Source of the DNA: Streptomyces sp. CB01201
Lineage (GTDB): Bacteria; Actinomycetota; Actinomycetes; Streptomycetales; Streptomycetaceae
Length of the DNA: 64,000 nucleotides
NCBI RefSeq assembly: GCF_002803085.1
Contig: NZ_NNBJ01000011.1
Location: 275,161-339,160 of the forward strand
Reading direction: 5' to 3'
Position 1 is the stretch's first letter. Every line of letters starts with the position of its first letter. Shown here in pieces: positions 16,333 to 23,648 of this stretch. A program made the position numbers and the translations under genes. The notes beneath the pieces were generated by a model that made no database searches, was not told the origin of the DNA, and saw nothing but the letters and a program-made list of their open reading frames with translations.

Positions 16333-16485
16333 TCACTTGGCAATGAGGTGGTCGGGATGGCCGTTGATCATGTGGTCGACGCATTCGGGGCAGTCCTCGC
16401 GCGGGGCCAGGTGCGCGTGGACGCGGCGGCTGTCGTAGGCATGCAGCCAGCACTGGCGGCATTCGCCTCGCGGGGCCGGGCGCAT
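16333..16485 (-). CDS. Zinc-ribbon-like small protein, 50 aa
   Basis: Two Cys pairs, C-R-Q-C-W and C-P-E-C, about 24 residues apart, suggest a zinc-binding fold. Found by hand; ATG 16485 overlaps the previous stop (TGATG). I recall similar short proteins in Streptomyces integrative elements. Function unknown. Confidence 0.6.
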   Translation of the reverse strand: MRPAPRGECRQCWLHAYDSRRVHAHLAPREDCPECVDHMINGHPDHLIAK

Positions 16486-16754
16486 CAGAGCCAGCTGAAG
16501 CCGGACCGCTTCGTCGCCCGGTCGATGGCCTTCTGCTTCTTCGCTTCGAACCGGGCCCGGTCGCGGGCCTCGACGGCGGCCTGGCGGATCTCGCGCTTCT
16601 CCGTCTCGCGGATCTCGGCGCGCTCGATCGTCCGGTCGATGCGCCGCTCCTCGGCGTCCGTGAGGTAGCCGCGGCGGAGGGCCGCCAACAGGCTCGTGCC
16701 GAGGATCTTGGCGGCCTCGCGGTGGTTGACGCTGTCGCGGTCGTTGATCGGCAT
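16485..16754 (-). CDS. Coiled-coil small protein, 89 aa
   Basis: ATG 16754 with AAAGGAG RBS. Residues 30-85 are almost entirely charged helix (R-R-I-D-R-T-I-E-R-A-E-I-R-E-T-E-K-R), predicting a coiled coil. Immediately downstream of the 150-base spacer that follows tra. Unknown role. Confidence 0.6.
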   Translation of the reverse strand: MPINDRDSVNHREAAKILGTSLLAALRRGYLTDAEERRIDRTIERAEIRETEKREIRQAAVEARDRARFEAKKQKAIDRATKRSGFSWL

Positions 16755-16787
16755 GGCGGTGCTCCTTTTCGTGGTGGGTGGGGTGCG

Positions 16788-16856
16788 AAAACGCTGTTTC
16801 TGGGGGTCGTGGAGGTGTGGGGCGGGGCGCCTCACCTCCTCACCAAAACGCCGTTT
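16788..16856. promoter_or_regulatory. Two palindromic AAAACGCnGTTT motifs in the spacer after tra
   Basis: AAAACGCTGTTT (16788-16799) and AAAACGCCGTTT (16845-16856) lie 57 bases apart in a 151-base non-coding gap rich in GGTGGGG runs. Could be operators for the downstream small genes or a cis-acting transfer locus. No -10/-35 pair stands out. Confidence 0.4.
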
Positions 16857-16905
16857 GTGCAGGTCGCGGCCGGTGGGGTGGCTTGGTGGGGCGGTTGGTG
16901 GAAAG

Positions 16906-19059
16906 TCACCGCCCCACCTGAGCCTCACCAAGGTCGTTTACGTCGTCCTCGCGGCCGTCGAGGGCCTTCTGGACGTGGCTCAAGTGGATGACGGGGTAGC
17001 CCTGATAGGTCCCCGTGTCCTCGCCGTGATCGGTCATCAGGCGCCGCAGCCGGACGCCGTCCCAGTCGGTGTAGACGGCCGGGTTGAGGTTCTTCAGCCG
17101 GTGGATGATCTCCGGGGTGCGGACACGCTTCTCACCCGCGAGCACCCGCTCCAGATCGGCGAGATGGTCGACGTCCTCAACGGATTCCAGCGTGGGCAGC
17201 GCGGCGACGCGCAGACGGAGGGCCCTGGCACGGTCGGCGACGTCTTGAGCATCGGGCTCGGTGTCCACAAAGTGCGTGCGCACGGTCAGCGACGCCTCGC
17301 CGGGAGGGAGCGTGACCCCATCTCCGGCCACGACCAGGGTGCCCTTGTCCAGGCCCTGCCGCAGGAGATGCGGCGCCGCACCACCGTCGACGGCCTTGTC
17401 GCCAAGCGCCATCCGTGCCTGCGACTCTGTGCCCACGACCAGAGACGCCCGGATATGGGCGCCCTCGCGCACCAGCTTCGGCAGGTTCTGGTCGGTCGGG
17501 TCCTGGGTGCCCTCCCACAGCAGAACATCGACCGCCCTGCCCTGGTTGTGGATCCTGCGGGCAGCCATGAAGTACCTGCTCGTGGACTTGGAACCGCCAT
17601 ACGGGGCGCCGTCCTTGACTCGCCCGTCATCCATGACGATCTGAGTCTTGGCGGGGTTCATGAAGGCGACCTGCGCCTCGTCCACGATGACGATCAGCGG
17701 GTCCCATTTCGTGCCCGCCGGAGCCAGGAGGCGGCGGTTCATCTCCTCGACGGCATCCTCGACCATCTCCGTCACATCAACGGCGTGCTCGTCCGTCGGC
17801 CCTTCGATCAGGCGGTTCGCCATGCCGGAGAACATGCGCCAGTCGCCGATGCCCTTCAGGTCGCCGATCCAGAACTCGACCGACCGGTCGAAGGCCAACC
17901 AGAGAGCCAAGGACCGCAGCGCTGCCGTTTTGCCCTGGTTGGACAGGCCGGTGATCAGGACGTGCCGCTGGTAGAGGCTCAGCGTGACCGGCTCGCCGCG
18001 CAGATTCTGCCCCCAAGGGGCGCATCCGCTCTTGTAGTTGGCGGTCGGCTCAGGGTCGGTGACCAGCGGAGACGGCCCGATCGGCTCGTCGAGGGCGCCT
18101 GAGTCGGCGATCCACAGCTTCACGGTGCGCGGCTGCGGCGACTTGAGGATGAACACCTCGTGTTCGTGCCGGCCGAGGTTCTCGGCGAGCTTGCGGCGCT
18201 TGGGCTGGACCTCATCGGTGGAGACGCTGGAGGGCAGCGTGACGTCGACCTCGACGCCGCACCCGGCCATCGCGATCGGGGACAGCATCGACGCGCCGCC
18301 ATCCTCCATCGCCAGGATGGCCTTCTTCAGCTCGGAAATCCGCAGGTCACGGAAGGCCTTCACCACGATCGACGGGGTGATCAGCTCCCCTCCGGCGCTG
18401 CGCTGCTTCACCGGGAGCGCCCACTGCGGGGCCGTCTCGCGCTGCCGCCCAACTCCCCACAGGGACAGCAGGACCAGCCACGGCGCGGTGACGATGAACG
18501 GACCCCACACGACGGACGCGACAACAACCGCCCAATGCACCAAGTCGATGGCCGTGGCGATCGGCACCAGCACCTGAGCTGGGTCTTTCTCCGATATGGC
18601 CATGAGGACGCCGAGCCCGATCAGGCTGCCCGCACCGATTCCGGTGGCGACGGCAACACCTTTGGCCGCGTCAACCGGGGACTTGAGGAGGTCCATGCGG
18701 CGGGCGTGACGGGCGGCCCGGTACTGGCGCCCCTTCTCCTCCCACTCCTTGATCTCCTCATACTTCCCGGCCGCCTCACAGGACCGAATCATCCGCTCGT
18801 AGCGTGCGGCAGTGCGCCCGTCCCAGGCGCGGCGCCCGACGATGCGGGTCCCGCCGACGACGTACATGCCGTGCCGGACCGCGAGACGCCCCAGCGTGCG
18901 GGTGCGCTCATCGGTGATGACGTCCCTGGCGTTGCGGGCGGCCCGCCGGTACAGGGCTTCGCGGCGCTCGACCGGCGACGCGGCAGGAGCCGGCACCAGC
19001 TTCAGCGCCGGCCGCTCGTTGTCCTTGCTCAGGTTCACGGGTTCGGCGGTCGTGGTCAT
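16906..19059 (-). CDS. FtsK/SpoIIIE-type DNA translocase (TraB-like transfer protein)
   Basis: 717 residues from ATG 19059 (TGATG overlap with the spd-like gene). Hydrophobic segments at about 135-155 and 165-205 anchor it in the membrane. Walker A G-L-S-N-Q-G-K-T at 371-378 and Walker B L-I-V-I-V-D-E-A-Q ending at 462 belong to the FtsK/HerA motor class. In Streptomyces elements such proteins move double-stranded DNA between hyphae in conjugation. A role in packaging is unlikely because a normal TerL is present. Neighbouring Spd-like genes support the transfer role. Confidence 0.85.
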   Translation of the reverse strand: MTTTAEPVNLSKDNERPALKLVPAPAASPVERREALYRRAARNARDVITDERTRTLGRLAVRHGMYVVGGTRIVGRRAWDGRTAARYERMIRSCEAAGKYEEIKEWEEKGRQYRAARHARRMDLLKSPVDAAKGVAVATGIGAGSLIGLGVLMAISEKDPAQVLVPIATAIDLVHWAVVVASVVWGPFIVTAPWLVLLSLWGVGRQRETAPQWALPVKQRSAGGELITPSIVVKAFRDLRISELKKAILAMEDGGASMLSPIAMAGCGVEVDVTLPSSVSTDEVQPKRRKLAENLGRHEHEVFILKSPQPRTVKLWIADSGALDEPIGPSPLVTDPEPTANYKSGCAPWGQNLRGEPVTLSLYQRHVLITGLSNQGKTAALRSLALWLAFDRSVEFWIGDLKGIGDWRMFSGMANRLIEGPTDEHAVDVTEMVEDAVEEMNRRLLAPAGTKWDPLIVIVDEAQVAFMNPAKTQIVMDDGRVKDGAPYGGSKSTSRYFMAARRIHNQGRAVDVLLWEGTQDPTDQNLPKLVREGAHIRASLVVGTESQARMALGDKAVDGGAAPHLLRQGLDKGTLVVAGDGVTLPPGEASLTVRTHFVDTEPDAQDVADRARALRLRVAALPTLESVEDVDHLADLERVLAGEKRVRTPEIIHRLKNLNPAVYTDWDGVRLRRLMTDHGEDTGTYQGYPVIHLSHVQKALDGREDDVNDLGEAQVGR

Positions 19060-19832
19060 CAGTTGTATCCCCCTCCGCCTTGGCCGACGGCGGTAGGTCC
19101 GGCCGGGCGCTCGGGGCCAGGCGTCGTGTCGAGGGCGGCGCGGCGGACGCGCCGGCCGTAGGAGTCGCCGGTACCGAGCCGGTTGCCGATGGCGGTACCG
19201 GACAGGTCCGGGTCGGCTTGCAGCCACCCGGTGGCGGTGCGGACGTGCTCCTCGAAGCTGGCGGTACTCGTCTTCGCGGTACCGGTCTTCTTGGCGGTCT
19301 TGCGGGCCGGTACTCGGCTGGAGCGCCGTACCGGTACCGGGGTCGCGGTCATCTCCGGTACGGCGGTGAGTTCCGGGCGTGCCGGTACCGCCTCCGGTAC
19401 CGGTACTCGCTCAATGTCTGCGGCCGGTACCGCCCCGGCACCGGTACCGGGCTTGGCCTGCTTCTTTGTGGCCGGTACCGCCAGTGCGTGGACCCGCCAG
19501 ATCGACAGCGGTACCAGCAGCGAAACGGCCGCCACGAGCGGTACCGACACGGCGACAACATGGGCGGCGAGCATGTGCGCGGCGACCTGCGCGGTACCCA
19601 TCAGCACGAGGGAGAGAGCGATGTCCCGGCCGCGCGCCCGACGGATCGCGGCCACCACATAGACGTCGAGGGCGAGGGGCAGCAGTACCGCCACCGGTAC
19701 CGCCGCGCCGATCGTGCGGGCGAGATCGTATTCGGCGGTCGCGGTGAACCCGACGCCCGCCACCAGAGAGACAGCGACGAGGGGGTCCCAGCCGGTACCG
19801 GTACGAGTACCGGTCTCCTGGGTCGTGCTCAT
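19059..19832 (-). CDS. SpdB2-like integral membrane transfer protein
   Basis: 257 residues from ATG 19832 (ATGA overlap upstream). Four hydrophobic helices within residues 15-115, then a Pro/Val/Ala-rich linker with A-R-K-T-A-K-K-T-G-T-A-K-T and a C-terminal W-L-Q-A-D-P-D-L-S-G-T-A-I-G helix-turn-helix-like end. Layout matches Spd proteins that work with the TraB motor in intramycelial spread. Codon use is odd: valine before proline is almost always GTA-CCG, giving a dense array of GGTACC. Confidence 0.75.
   Translation of the reverse strand: MSTTQETGTRTGTGWDPLVAVSLVAGVGFTATAEYDLARTIGAAVPVAVLLPLALDVYVVAAIRRARGRDIALSLVLMGTAQVAAHMLAAHVVAVSVPLVAAVSLLVPLSIWRVHALAVPATKKQAKPGTGAGAVPAADIERVPVPEAVPARPELTAVPEMTATPVPVRRSSRVPARKTAKKTGTAKTSTASFEEHVRTATGWLQADPDLSGTAIGNRLGTGDSYGRRVRRAALDTTPGPERPAGPTAVGQGGGGYN
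19170..19799. repeat. Cluster of 14 GGTACC palindromes within the spd-like gene
   Basis: I count 14 GGTACC hexamers, usually as CGGTACCG, plus several near matches (GGTACT, AGTACC). They occur in several reading contexts: Val-Pro as GTA-CCG and Gly-Thr as GGT-ACC. At about 70 percent GC fewer than one is expected in this length. Confidence 0.85.
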
Positions 19833-19999
19833 GTCGCCCTCCGGACGCGGTCGATGAGGATGCCTCCGGCCAGCGCGGCGAGCGCCCACGGCTGCTCGGC
19901 CAAGACATGGATCGCGGTGAACACGGCGGCCAGCAGCCACGGTTCGTGGCCCAGCAGCAGGGTCAGGACGGCCAGCAGGAGCCAGGTGGAGGGGCGCAC
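19829..19999 (-). CDS. Small Spd-like membrane protein, 56 aa
   Basis: Found by hand: GTG 19999 to stop 19829, overlapping the SpdB2-like start by 4 bases. Two hydrophobic stretches (L-L-L-A-V-L-T-L-L-L and A-V-F-T-A-I-H-V-L-A) and a basic C-terminus. Small two-helix proteins precede spdB in AICEs. Probably coupled to it. Confidence 0.6.
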   Translation of the reverse strand: MRPSTWLLLAVLTLLLGHEPWLLAAVFTAIHVLAEQPWALAALAGGILIDRVRRAT

Positions 20000-20001
20000 G
20001 G

Positions 20002-20157
20002 TCAGCTCCCCTTCACGCCGGGCCGGCGCCGGATCTTGGCGGGCTCGGGCTGAGTGTCGGGACGGTCGCCGGAAGCGCCGCTGGTCGTGACGCCACTGGA
20101 GTGGCCGTAGGGACGCCGGGTCTCCCAGCCGCGCTCACCACGCTGACGGAACGCCAT
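20002..20157 (-). CDS. Small basic hypothetical protein, 51 aa
   Basis: Found by hand. ATG 20157 to stop 20002. Very basic, Arg/Gly/Ser-rich, no predicted helix. ATG overlaps the previous stop (TGATG-type). Coupled in the small-gene run ahead of the spd genes. Confidence 0.5.
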   Translation of the reverse strand: MAFRQRGERGWETRRPYGHSSGVTTSGASGDRPDTQPEPAKIRRRPGVKGS

Positions 20158-20306
20158 CACGCCTCACCACCTGCGGCCTCGTCGTGCGAGCCGGCCGGGC
20201 ACTGGTCGGTCCAGCAGCGGTGCAGACGGCAGGCTTCGGGGTGCTCGATCGTCAGGGAGTGCCACAGGTCGTCCGACATCGTGATCGGCTCCAGCACGGT
20301 CGCCAT
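20157..20306 (-). CDS. Small Cys-containing protein, 49 aa
   Basis: ATG 20306 overlaps the preceding stop. Contains C-R-L-H-R-C-W-T-D-Q-C, a short Cys/His cluster that may bind zinc. In-frame sequence further upstream is antisense-like and excluded. Unknown function. Confidence 0.55.
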   Translation of the reverse strand: MATVLEPITMSDDLWHSLTIEHPEACRLHRCWTDQCPAGSHDEAAGGEA

Positions 20307-20584
20307 CACGCCACCGCCGGAGTCTGGATCCCGCGGATCTCGTCCATCAGCCGCGGCCCGCCACGGTGGGCAGCGTCCAACTCGGCCGCGTCGAGGATCA
20401 CCTCGGTCATGCGGGACTCGTCGCCCCGAGCCCAAGCGGCGCGGAACTCGGTCAGCAGCTGAAGCGCGAGACGGTCCGGGTCGTGCGGGGCGGGCACCAG
20501 CGTCAACGCACGGGCCTGAGCAACCAGCGGGCTGCGCCGGGCGAGGTCGGCGTCGGAGAGGGAACGCAGGGTCTGAGTGTTCAT
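20306..20584 (-). CDS. Hypothetical AICE protein, 92 aa
   Basis: 92 residues, helical and acidic; M-N-T-Q-T-L-R-S-L-S-D-A-D-L-A-R-R at the start and F-R-A-A-W-A-R-G in the middle. Two bases after the HTH gene stop. No known domain. Confidence 0.6.
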   Translation of the reverse strand: MNTQTLRSLSDADLARRSPLVAQARALTLVPAPHDPDRLALQLLTEFRAAWARGDESRMTEVILDAAELDAAHRGGPRLMDEIRGIQTPAVA

Positions 20585-20586
20585 GA

Positions 20587-20784
20587 TCAGGCCACCTCGG
20601 TCTCGGTAGGGGGCTCCGTCGAATTCAGGACGGAAGCCGGGATGCGGAGCGCGCCAGCAGCACGATCTCCAGGCTTGTAGGGCTGGCCGTTCCTGTAGGC
20701 AGGAAGAAAGCCCTGGTGGATCCAGCGGTAGACGGTCGCGGGGTGCACTCGGAAGTGCGTCGCGACGTCTCGAACTCGCAGCAT
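20587..20784 (-). CDS. Excisionase / MerR-type helix-turn-helix protein
   Basis: 65 residues. V-R-D-V-A-T-H-F-R-V-H-P-A-T-V-Y-R-W-I is the canonical HTH_17/Xis pattern, followed by a wing with L-R-I-P-A-S-V-L. In AICEs Xis lies next to int; here it heads the leftward transfer operon, so it could be the directionality factor or an operon regulator. Start is ATG 20784, divergent from the GntR genes. Confidence 0.75.
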   Translation of the reverse strand: MLRVRDVATHFRVHPATVYRWIHQGFLPAYRNGQPYKPGDRAAGALRIPASVLNSTEPPTETEVA

Positions 20785-20955
20785 TGCGCCTCCGGTTGCG
20801 GGGTTCGCATCTGCCTACAGGTATACAAGCTTGCCGAATAATGTAGCAAGGTGCGTGGCATGAAATTGGCCAGGAGCAACGGCATCGCTCGATACCCAGG
20901 GGCTTAAGGTAGGGAGGTCAAGGCACGCTCAACTCATTGAGAGGAGGCGCAGAGG
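20785..20955. promoter_or_regulatory. Divergent promoter region of the transfer block
   Basis: 171 bases, AT-richer than the surroundings. On the minus strand TTGCTA and TATACC are 18 bases apart (about 20820-20850), a plausible promoter for the transfer operon. The palindrome GTATAC lies on its -10. A GAGAGGAGG RBS precedes 20956 on the plus strand. The GntR proteins encoded here are likely to bind in this gap. Confidence 0.45.
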
Positions 20956-21486
20956 ATGGCCGAGAAGCAGCGCCGGAACGACTCAATCGCCTACGCAACG
21001 GCCCGAGACCCAGGGCAGCCCGATGCCTGGACGGCGGAGTCGCAGGGACGCGGCAGCCAACGCCTCACAGAGGTCAGCGAGGTTGCACCCCCGCAGGAAG
21101 TCGCCACAGCCCTTGCCATGACCCCCGACGAGAAGGCAGTCGTCCGCCGACGAGCCGTCCTACTCAACGACGACGTCATCGAGCTCGCCGACTCGTACTA
21201 CCCGCTCTCGGTCGCTCGTGGCACGGCACTCGCCGAGAAGCGCAAGATCAAGGGTGGAGCCCCGACCCTGCTCGCCAGCCTCGGCTATCGCGCTACGCGC
21301 CTGGTCGAAGACGTGGAACTGCGCGAGGCGCACGAAGCCGAATGTGCTGCGCTCGCCCTACCCGCCGGCTCCAACGTCCTCACGCTGCTACGCGCTACGG
21401 CAGGCGAGGACGGCACTCCATACGAGGTTCAGTTCATGGTCATGAAGGCGCCTCGCCGCCTCCACTACGAGATCGAGGTCGACTGA
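20956..21486 (+). CDS. Stand-alone UTRA-domain protein
   Basis: 176 residues. After a polar N-terminus, residues 35-176 match the effector-binding UTRA domain of GntR/HutC regulators (V-S-E-V-A-P-P, A-D-S-Y-Y-P-L, G-T-A-L-A-E-K-R). The N-terminal winged helix is missing. It resembles the UTRA half of the next gene, 2 bases downstream (D-S-Y-Y-P in both). Could form mixed dimers with it or be a degenerate duplicate. Confidence 0.75.
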   Translation: MAEKQRRNDSIAYATARDPGQPDAWTAESQGRGSQRLTEVSEVAPPQEVATALAMTPDEKAVVRRRAVLLNDDVIELADSYYPLSVARGTALAEKRKIKGGAPTLLASLGYRATRLVEDVELREAHEAECAALALPAGSNVLTLLRATAGEDGTPYEVQFMVMKAPRRLHYEIEVD

Positions 21487-21487
21487 C

Positions 21488-22252
21488 ATGCCCGAACCGC
21501 ATGCGGACAACCGCCCCCTCGCCGAACGGATTGCCGCAGAGATCCGCAAGCAGATCATGTCGGGGGACTGGGAGCCGGGCCGGAGAGTGCCCAAGAACAA
21601 GGATCTGCGGGAGCAGTTCAACACTTCCAACGTGACCGTGCAGCGCGCGCTTCAGATCTTGAAGGACGAGCAGTTCCTGGACGGGCAGCCGGGGGTCGGC
21701 GTCTTCGTGCGCAGCAAGCCTGCACAGACGATCATCCCCGCTTCCTATATGCCGCCCTCGCAGCCTGGGCAGCCGTATCGCTGGCTCACGGAAGCGGCCA
21801 AGCGGGAGCAGGTCGGCAAGTACCGGATGCTAGAGGTCGGCGAGGTCGCGCCTCCGGTCGAGGTCGCTCGCGCGCTCGGCCTGCCGGACGGCGGCACAGC
21901 AATGCGTCGCTACCGCATTGGCTTCTTGGACGGCCAGCCTGCCGAGCTCGTGGACTCGTACTACCCGATGGATTTGGCGCAAGGCACGCGCCTTGCGGAT
22001 AGGCGCCTGATTCCCGGCGGGTCACCGGCGGTACTGGACGAGTTGGGTTACCCGACCCGCTCGCAGGATGACGCGGTCGGTACGCGTCCCGCGACGACCG
22101 ACGAGTACGTACACCTGGAAGTCCCGCGCGATGTGCCCGTTCTTGAGATCTTTCGCATCGTCTACAGCGACGATCAGCGACCGATCGAGGTCTCGATCCT
22201 CGTGAAGCCGGGCCACCGTTTCAAGATGGGCTATCACGTCGACGCCCCCTGA
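21488..22252 (+). CDS. GntR/HutC-family regulator (KorSA-like)
   Basis: 254 residues. Winged helix at residues 10-75 (R-I-A-A-E-I-R-K-Q-I, R-V-P-K-N-K-D-L, T-S-N-V-T-V-Q-R-A-L) followed by a UTRA domain with V-D-S-Y-Y-P-M. KorSA of pSAM2 and related AICE regulators have this architecture and repress transfer genes by binding near their promoters. The divergent operon start at 20784 is the obvious target. A strong terminator follows. Confidence 0.85.
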   Translation: MPEPHADNRPLAERIAAEIRKQIMSGDWEPGRRVPKNKDLREQFNTSNVTVQRALQILKDEQFLDGQPGVGVFVRSKPAQTIIPASYMPPSQPGQPYRWLTEAAKREQVGKYRMLEVGEVAPPVEVARALGLPDGGTAMRRYRIGFLDGQPAELVDSYYPMDLAQGTRLADRRLIPGGSPAVLDELGYPTRSQDDAVGTRPATTDEYVHLEVPRDVPVLEIFRIVYSDDQRPIEVSILVKPGHRFKMGYHVDAP

Positions 22253-22269
22253 CCTGCGCGTCAACCGCC

Positions 22270-22296
22270 GCCCCCAACAACGATGTTGGGGGCTTT
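22270..22296 (+). terminator. Rho-independent terminator after the GntR gene
   Basis: GCCCCCAACA (22270-22279) pairs with TGTTGGGGGC (22284-22293), 4-base loop, then TTT. A 10-bp perfect stem. Ends the GntR transcript. Confidence 0.85.
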
Positions 22297-22396
22297 CGCG
22301 TATCCACAACCGGGCCCTTGATACATCTCCTTTTACGGGATACGGTCGTTGGCGTGAGGGTGGCCCCGGTCACACCGCGCAATGACGAGGAGTGCC

Positions 22397-22873
22397 ATGA
22401 GTGCACCTCCGGAGCGCACCGCGCTCCACGACCTCTACAGCACGCAGGAACACGAGGGTCTCCACCCCTTCCTGGACGAGTTGTACCCGCAGTTCCTCCT
22501 GTCCCTCCATTACATGGGCACCGCGGATAGCTGCCCTAACGGAGGGCCTGGAGTCCGCTACGGCTTGTGGGACTTCGAGGAGGTCACGTTGGTGCGCGTC
22601 ATCAAGTGGGGCCGCCCACAAACTCCTGTTCCGACGGCCCTCTACCGGCTTCGAGGCCAGGACAACTCGCTCCTGTATGTCGGCATCTCCGATGCCCCCA
22701 AGCGTCGATTGAAGGATCACGCGGGAGACAAGCCGTGGTGGCCTCTGGTCGCGAGCCATTCCATCGAGTGGTTCCCCACTCGGGCCCACGCCCTCGCTGC
22801 TGAGGCGAAGGCCATTCGCGCCGAGCAGCCCGTCCACAACATCCACTTCAACGGACGGAAGCGGGCATCGTGA
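22397..22873 (+). CDS. GIY-YIG nuclease-domain protein
   Basis: 158 residues from ATG 22397, with GAGGAG 4 bases upstream. The C-terminal half holds the GIY-YIG motifs: A-L-Y-R-L and L-L-Y-V-G-I-S, then R-R-L-K-D-H and a terminal E-A-K-A-I with P-V-H-N. The N-terminal 70 residues are unrelated to known partners. Such small proteins are single-strand nickases, homing nucleases or defence effectors; which applies here is not clear. Confidence 0.8.
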   Translation: MSAPPERTALHDLYSTQEHEGLHPFLDELYPQFLLSLHYMGTADSCPNGGPGVRYGLWDFEEVTLVRVIKWGRPQTPVPTALYRLRGQDNSLLYVGISDAPKRRLKDHAGDKPWWPLVASHSIEWFPTRAHALAAEAKAIRAEQPVHNIHFNGRKRAS

Positions 22874-23230
22874 TCTTCTGGGCACCTGTCGCATTTCAGC
22901 CACTTCAAATCGCGCGATCGAAGTTCGGTGAATCGGGGCGAAGTGCGCATTGTCGAAACTTGGCCCAGGTCGCCTCATGTGACGTGTACACGAAAGTGAG
23001 AATATGTCACCGCAGGTCAGGCCGCTTCTAGTTCTGGCACCGGCCCCGCGCGGCTAAATAGACTTGAGCCATCGCCATGGGCTGCCAGCTCTCGGCATAC
23101 AAAACTTCGCGACGCCTAGCGTCTGAAACAGAAAAGGCCGGGCGGTCATCACCCGCCCGGCCGGTTCAACCAGCGGGTCATCACCCCGCTGATCAGTAGA
23201 GATCCAACCGCGTAGAAGGAGAGCTCTGTC
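22874..23230. other. 357-base non-coding stretch with a promoter and hairpins
   Basis: No open frame with an RBS is seen. Contains TTCTGG and TAAATA spaced 17 bases (near 23033-23061), a candidate plus-strand promoter, followed by two hairpins and the GAAGGAG RBS of the next gene. The transcript would have a leader of roughly 165 nt. Confidence 0.5.
23132..23191. promoter_or_regulatory. Tandem hairpins sharing the loop TCATCAC
   Basis: Hairpin 1: GGCCGGGCGG (23136-23145) with CCGCCCGGCC (23153-23162). Hairpin 2: CAGCGGG (23171-23177) with CCCGCTG (23185-23191). Both enclose TCATCAC. AAAA at 23132-23135 makes hairpin 1 a good terminator for leftward transcription (TTTT after the stem). On the plus strand they form the leader of the next gene. 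Confidence 0.65.
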
Positions 23231-23527
23231 ATGAGTTTACCGCGCACGCCCATTGTCGACTTCACTCCGTGGGGTTTTCTGTCCGCCCCCCTCGACGACC
23301 TGCTGACTCACCTCGACGTCCGCGTGACGGACCTCGCCACCGCCGAGCCTGATTTCTACGGCGGGCTGCGTCGCCGGGACTGGGGGCTGCAAGTGGTGGT
23401 GGCGGCCGGTCTCGTCGGCATCGAGCGGGATCTGGCGGTGCGCGGCCTGTTGGCGTACTGGTTCGACGTCGACACTGCGGACTGGCCGATGGGGCTGCGG
23501 TTCGTGGAGTTCGACGAGGCCGCGTGA
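23231..23527 (+). CDS. Hypothetical protein, 98 aa
   Basis: 98 residues from ATG 23231 with GAAGGAGAG RBS. Acidic, with T-P-W-G-F-L and G-G-L-R-R-R-D-W-G-L; no domain recognised. First gene of a plus-strand islet inside leftward-transcribed phage genes, so likely accessory (moron). Confidence 0.65.
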   Translation: MSLPRTPIVDFTPWGFLSAPLDDLLTHLDVRVTDLATAEPDFYGGLRRRDWGLQVVVAAGLVGIERDLAVRGLLAYWFDVDTADWPMGLRFVEFDEAA

Positions 23528-23648
23528 GGCGGGCGCTGGGTGCGACGCGGGGGGTCACTGGTGTTGGTGAATCCTTCGGTTACTGGTCCTCGTCGCGCAG
23601 ATGGTCCCCGTACCGTAGGGCGCCCCCCATGGTGAACAGGAGTATCTC

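Larger units (their letters stand above)
14604..22252. mobile_element. AICE-like conjugative transfer block inside the prophage
   Basis: Content and order match transfer regions of pSAM2-type actinomycete integrative conjugative elements: Xis/MerR-like gene, small genes, Spd-like membrane proteins, FtsK/TraB-like translocase, a run of short genes (two starting M-G-L-F, one ending with the H-Q-H-Y-S-G-P-V-H-Q-D-Q-R motif), and a KorSA-like GntR regulator encoded divergently. No AICE-type replication initiator or separate integrase is present in the block. Boundaries are approximate. Confidence 0.65.

Noticed and set aside
16906-19059. Translocase as a phage packaging motor
   Set aside because: A normal TerS/TerL pair is present, and FtsK-type Walker motifs with membrane segments fit transfer better.
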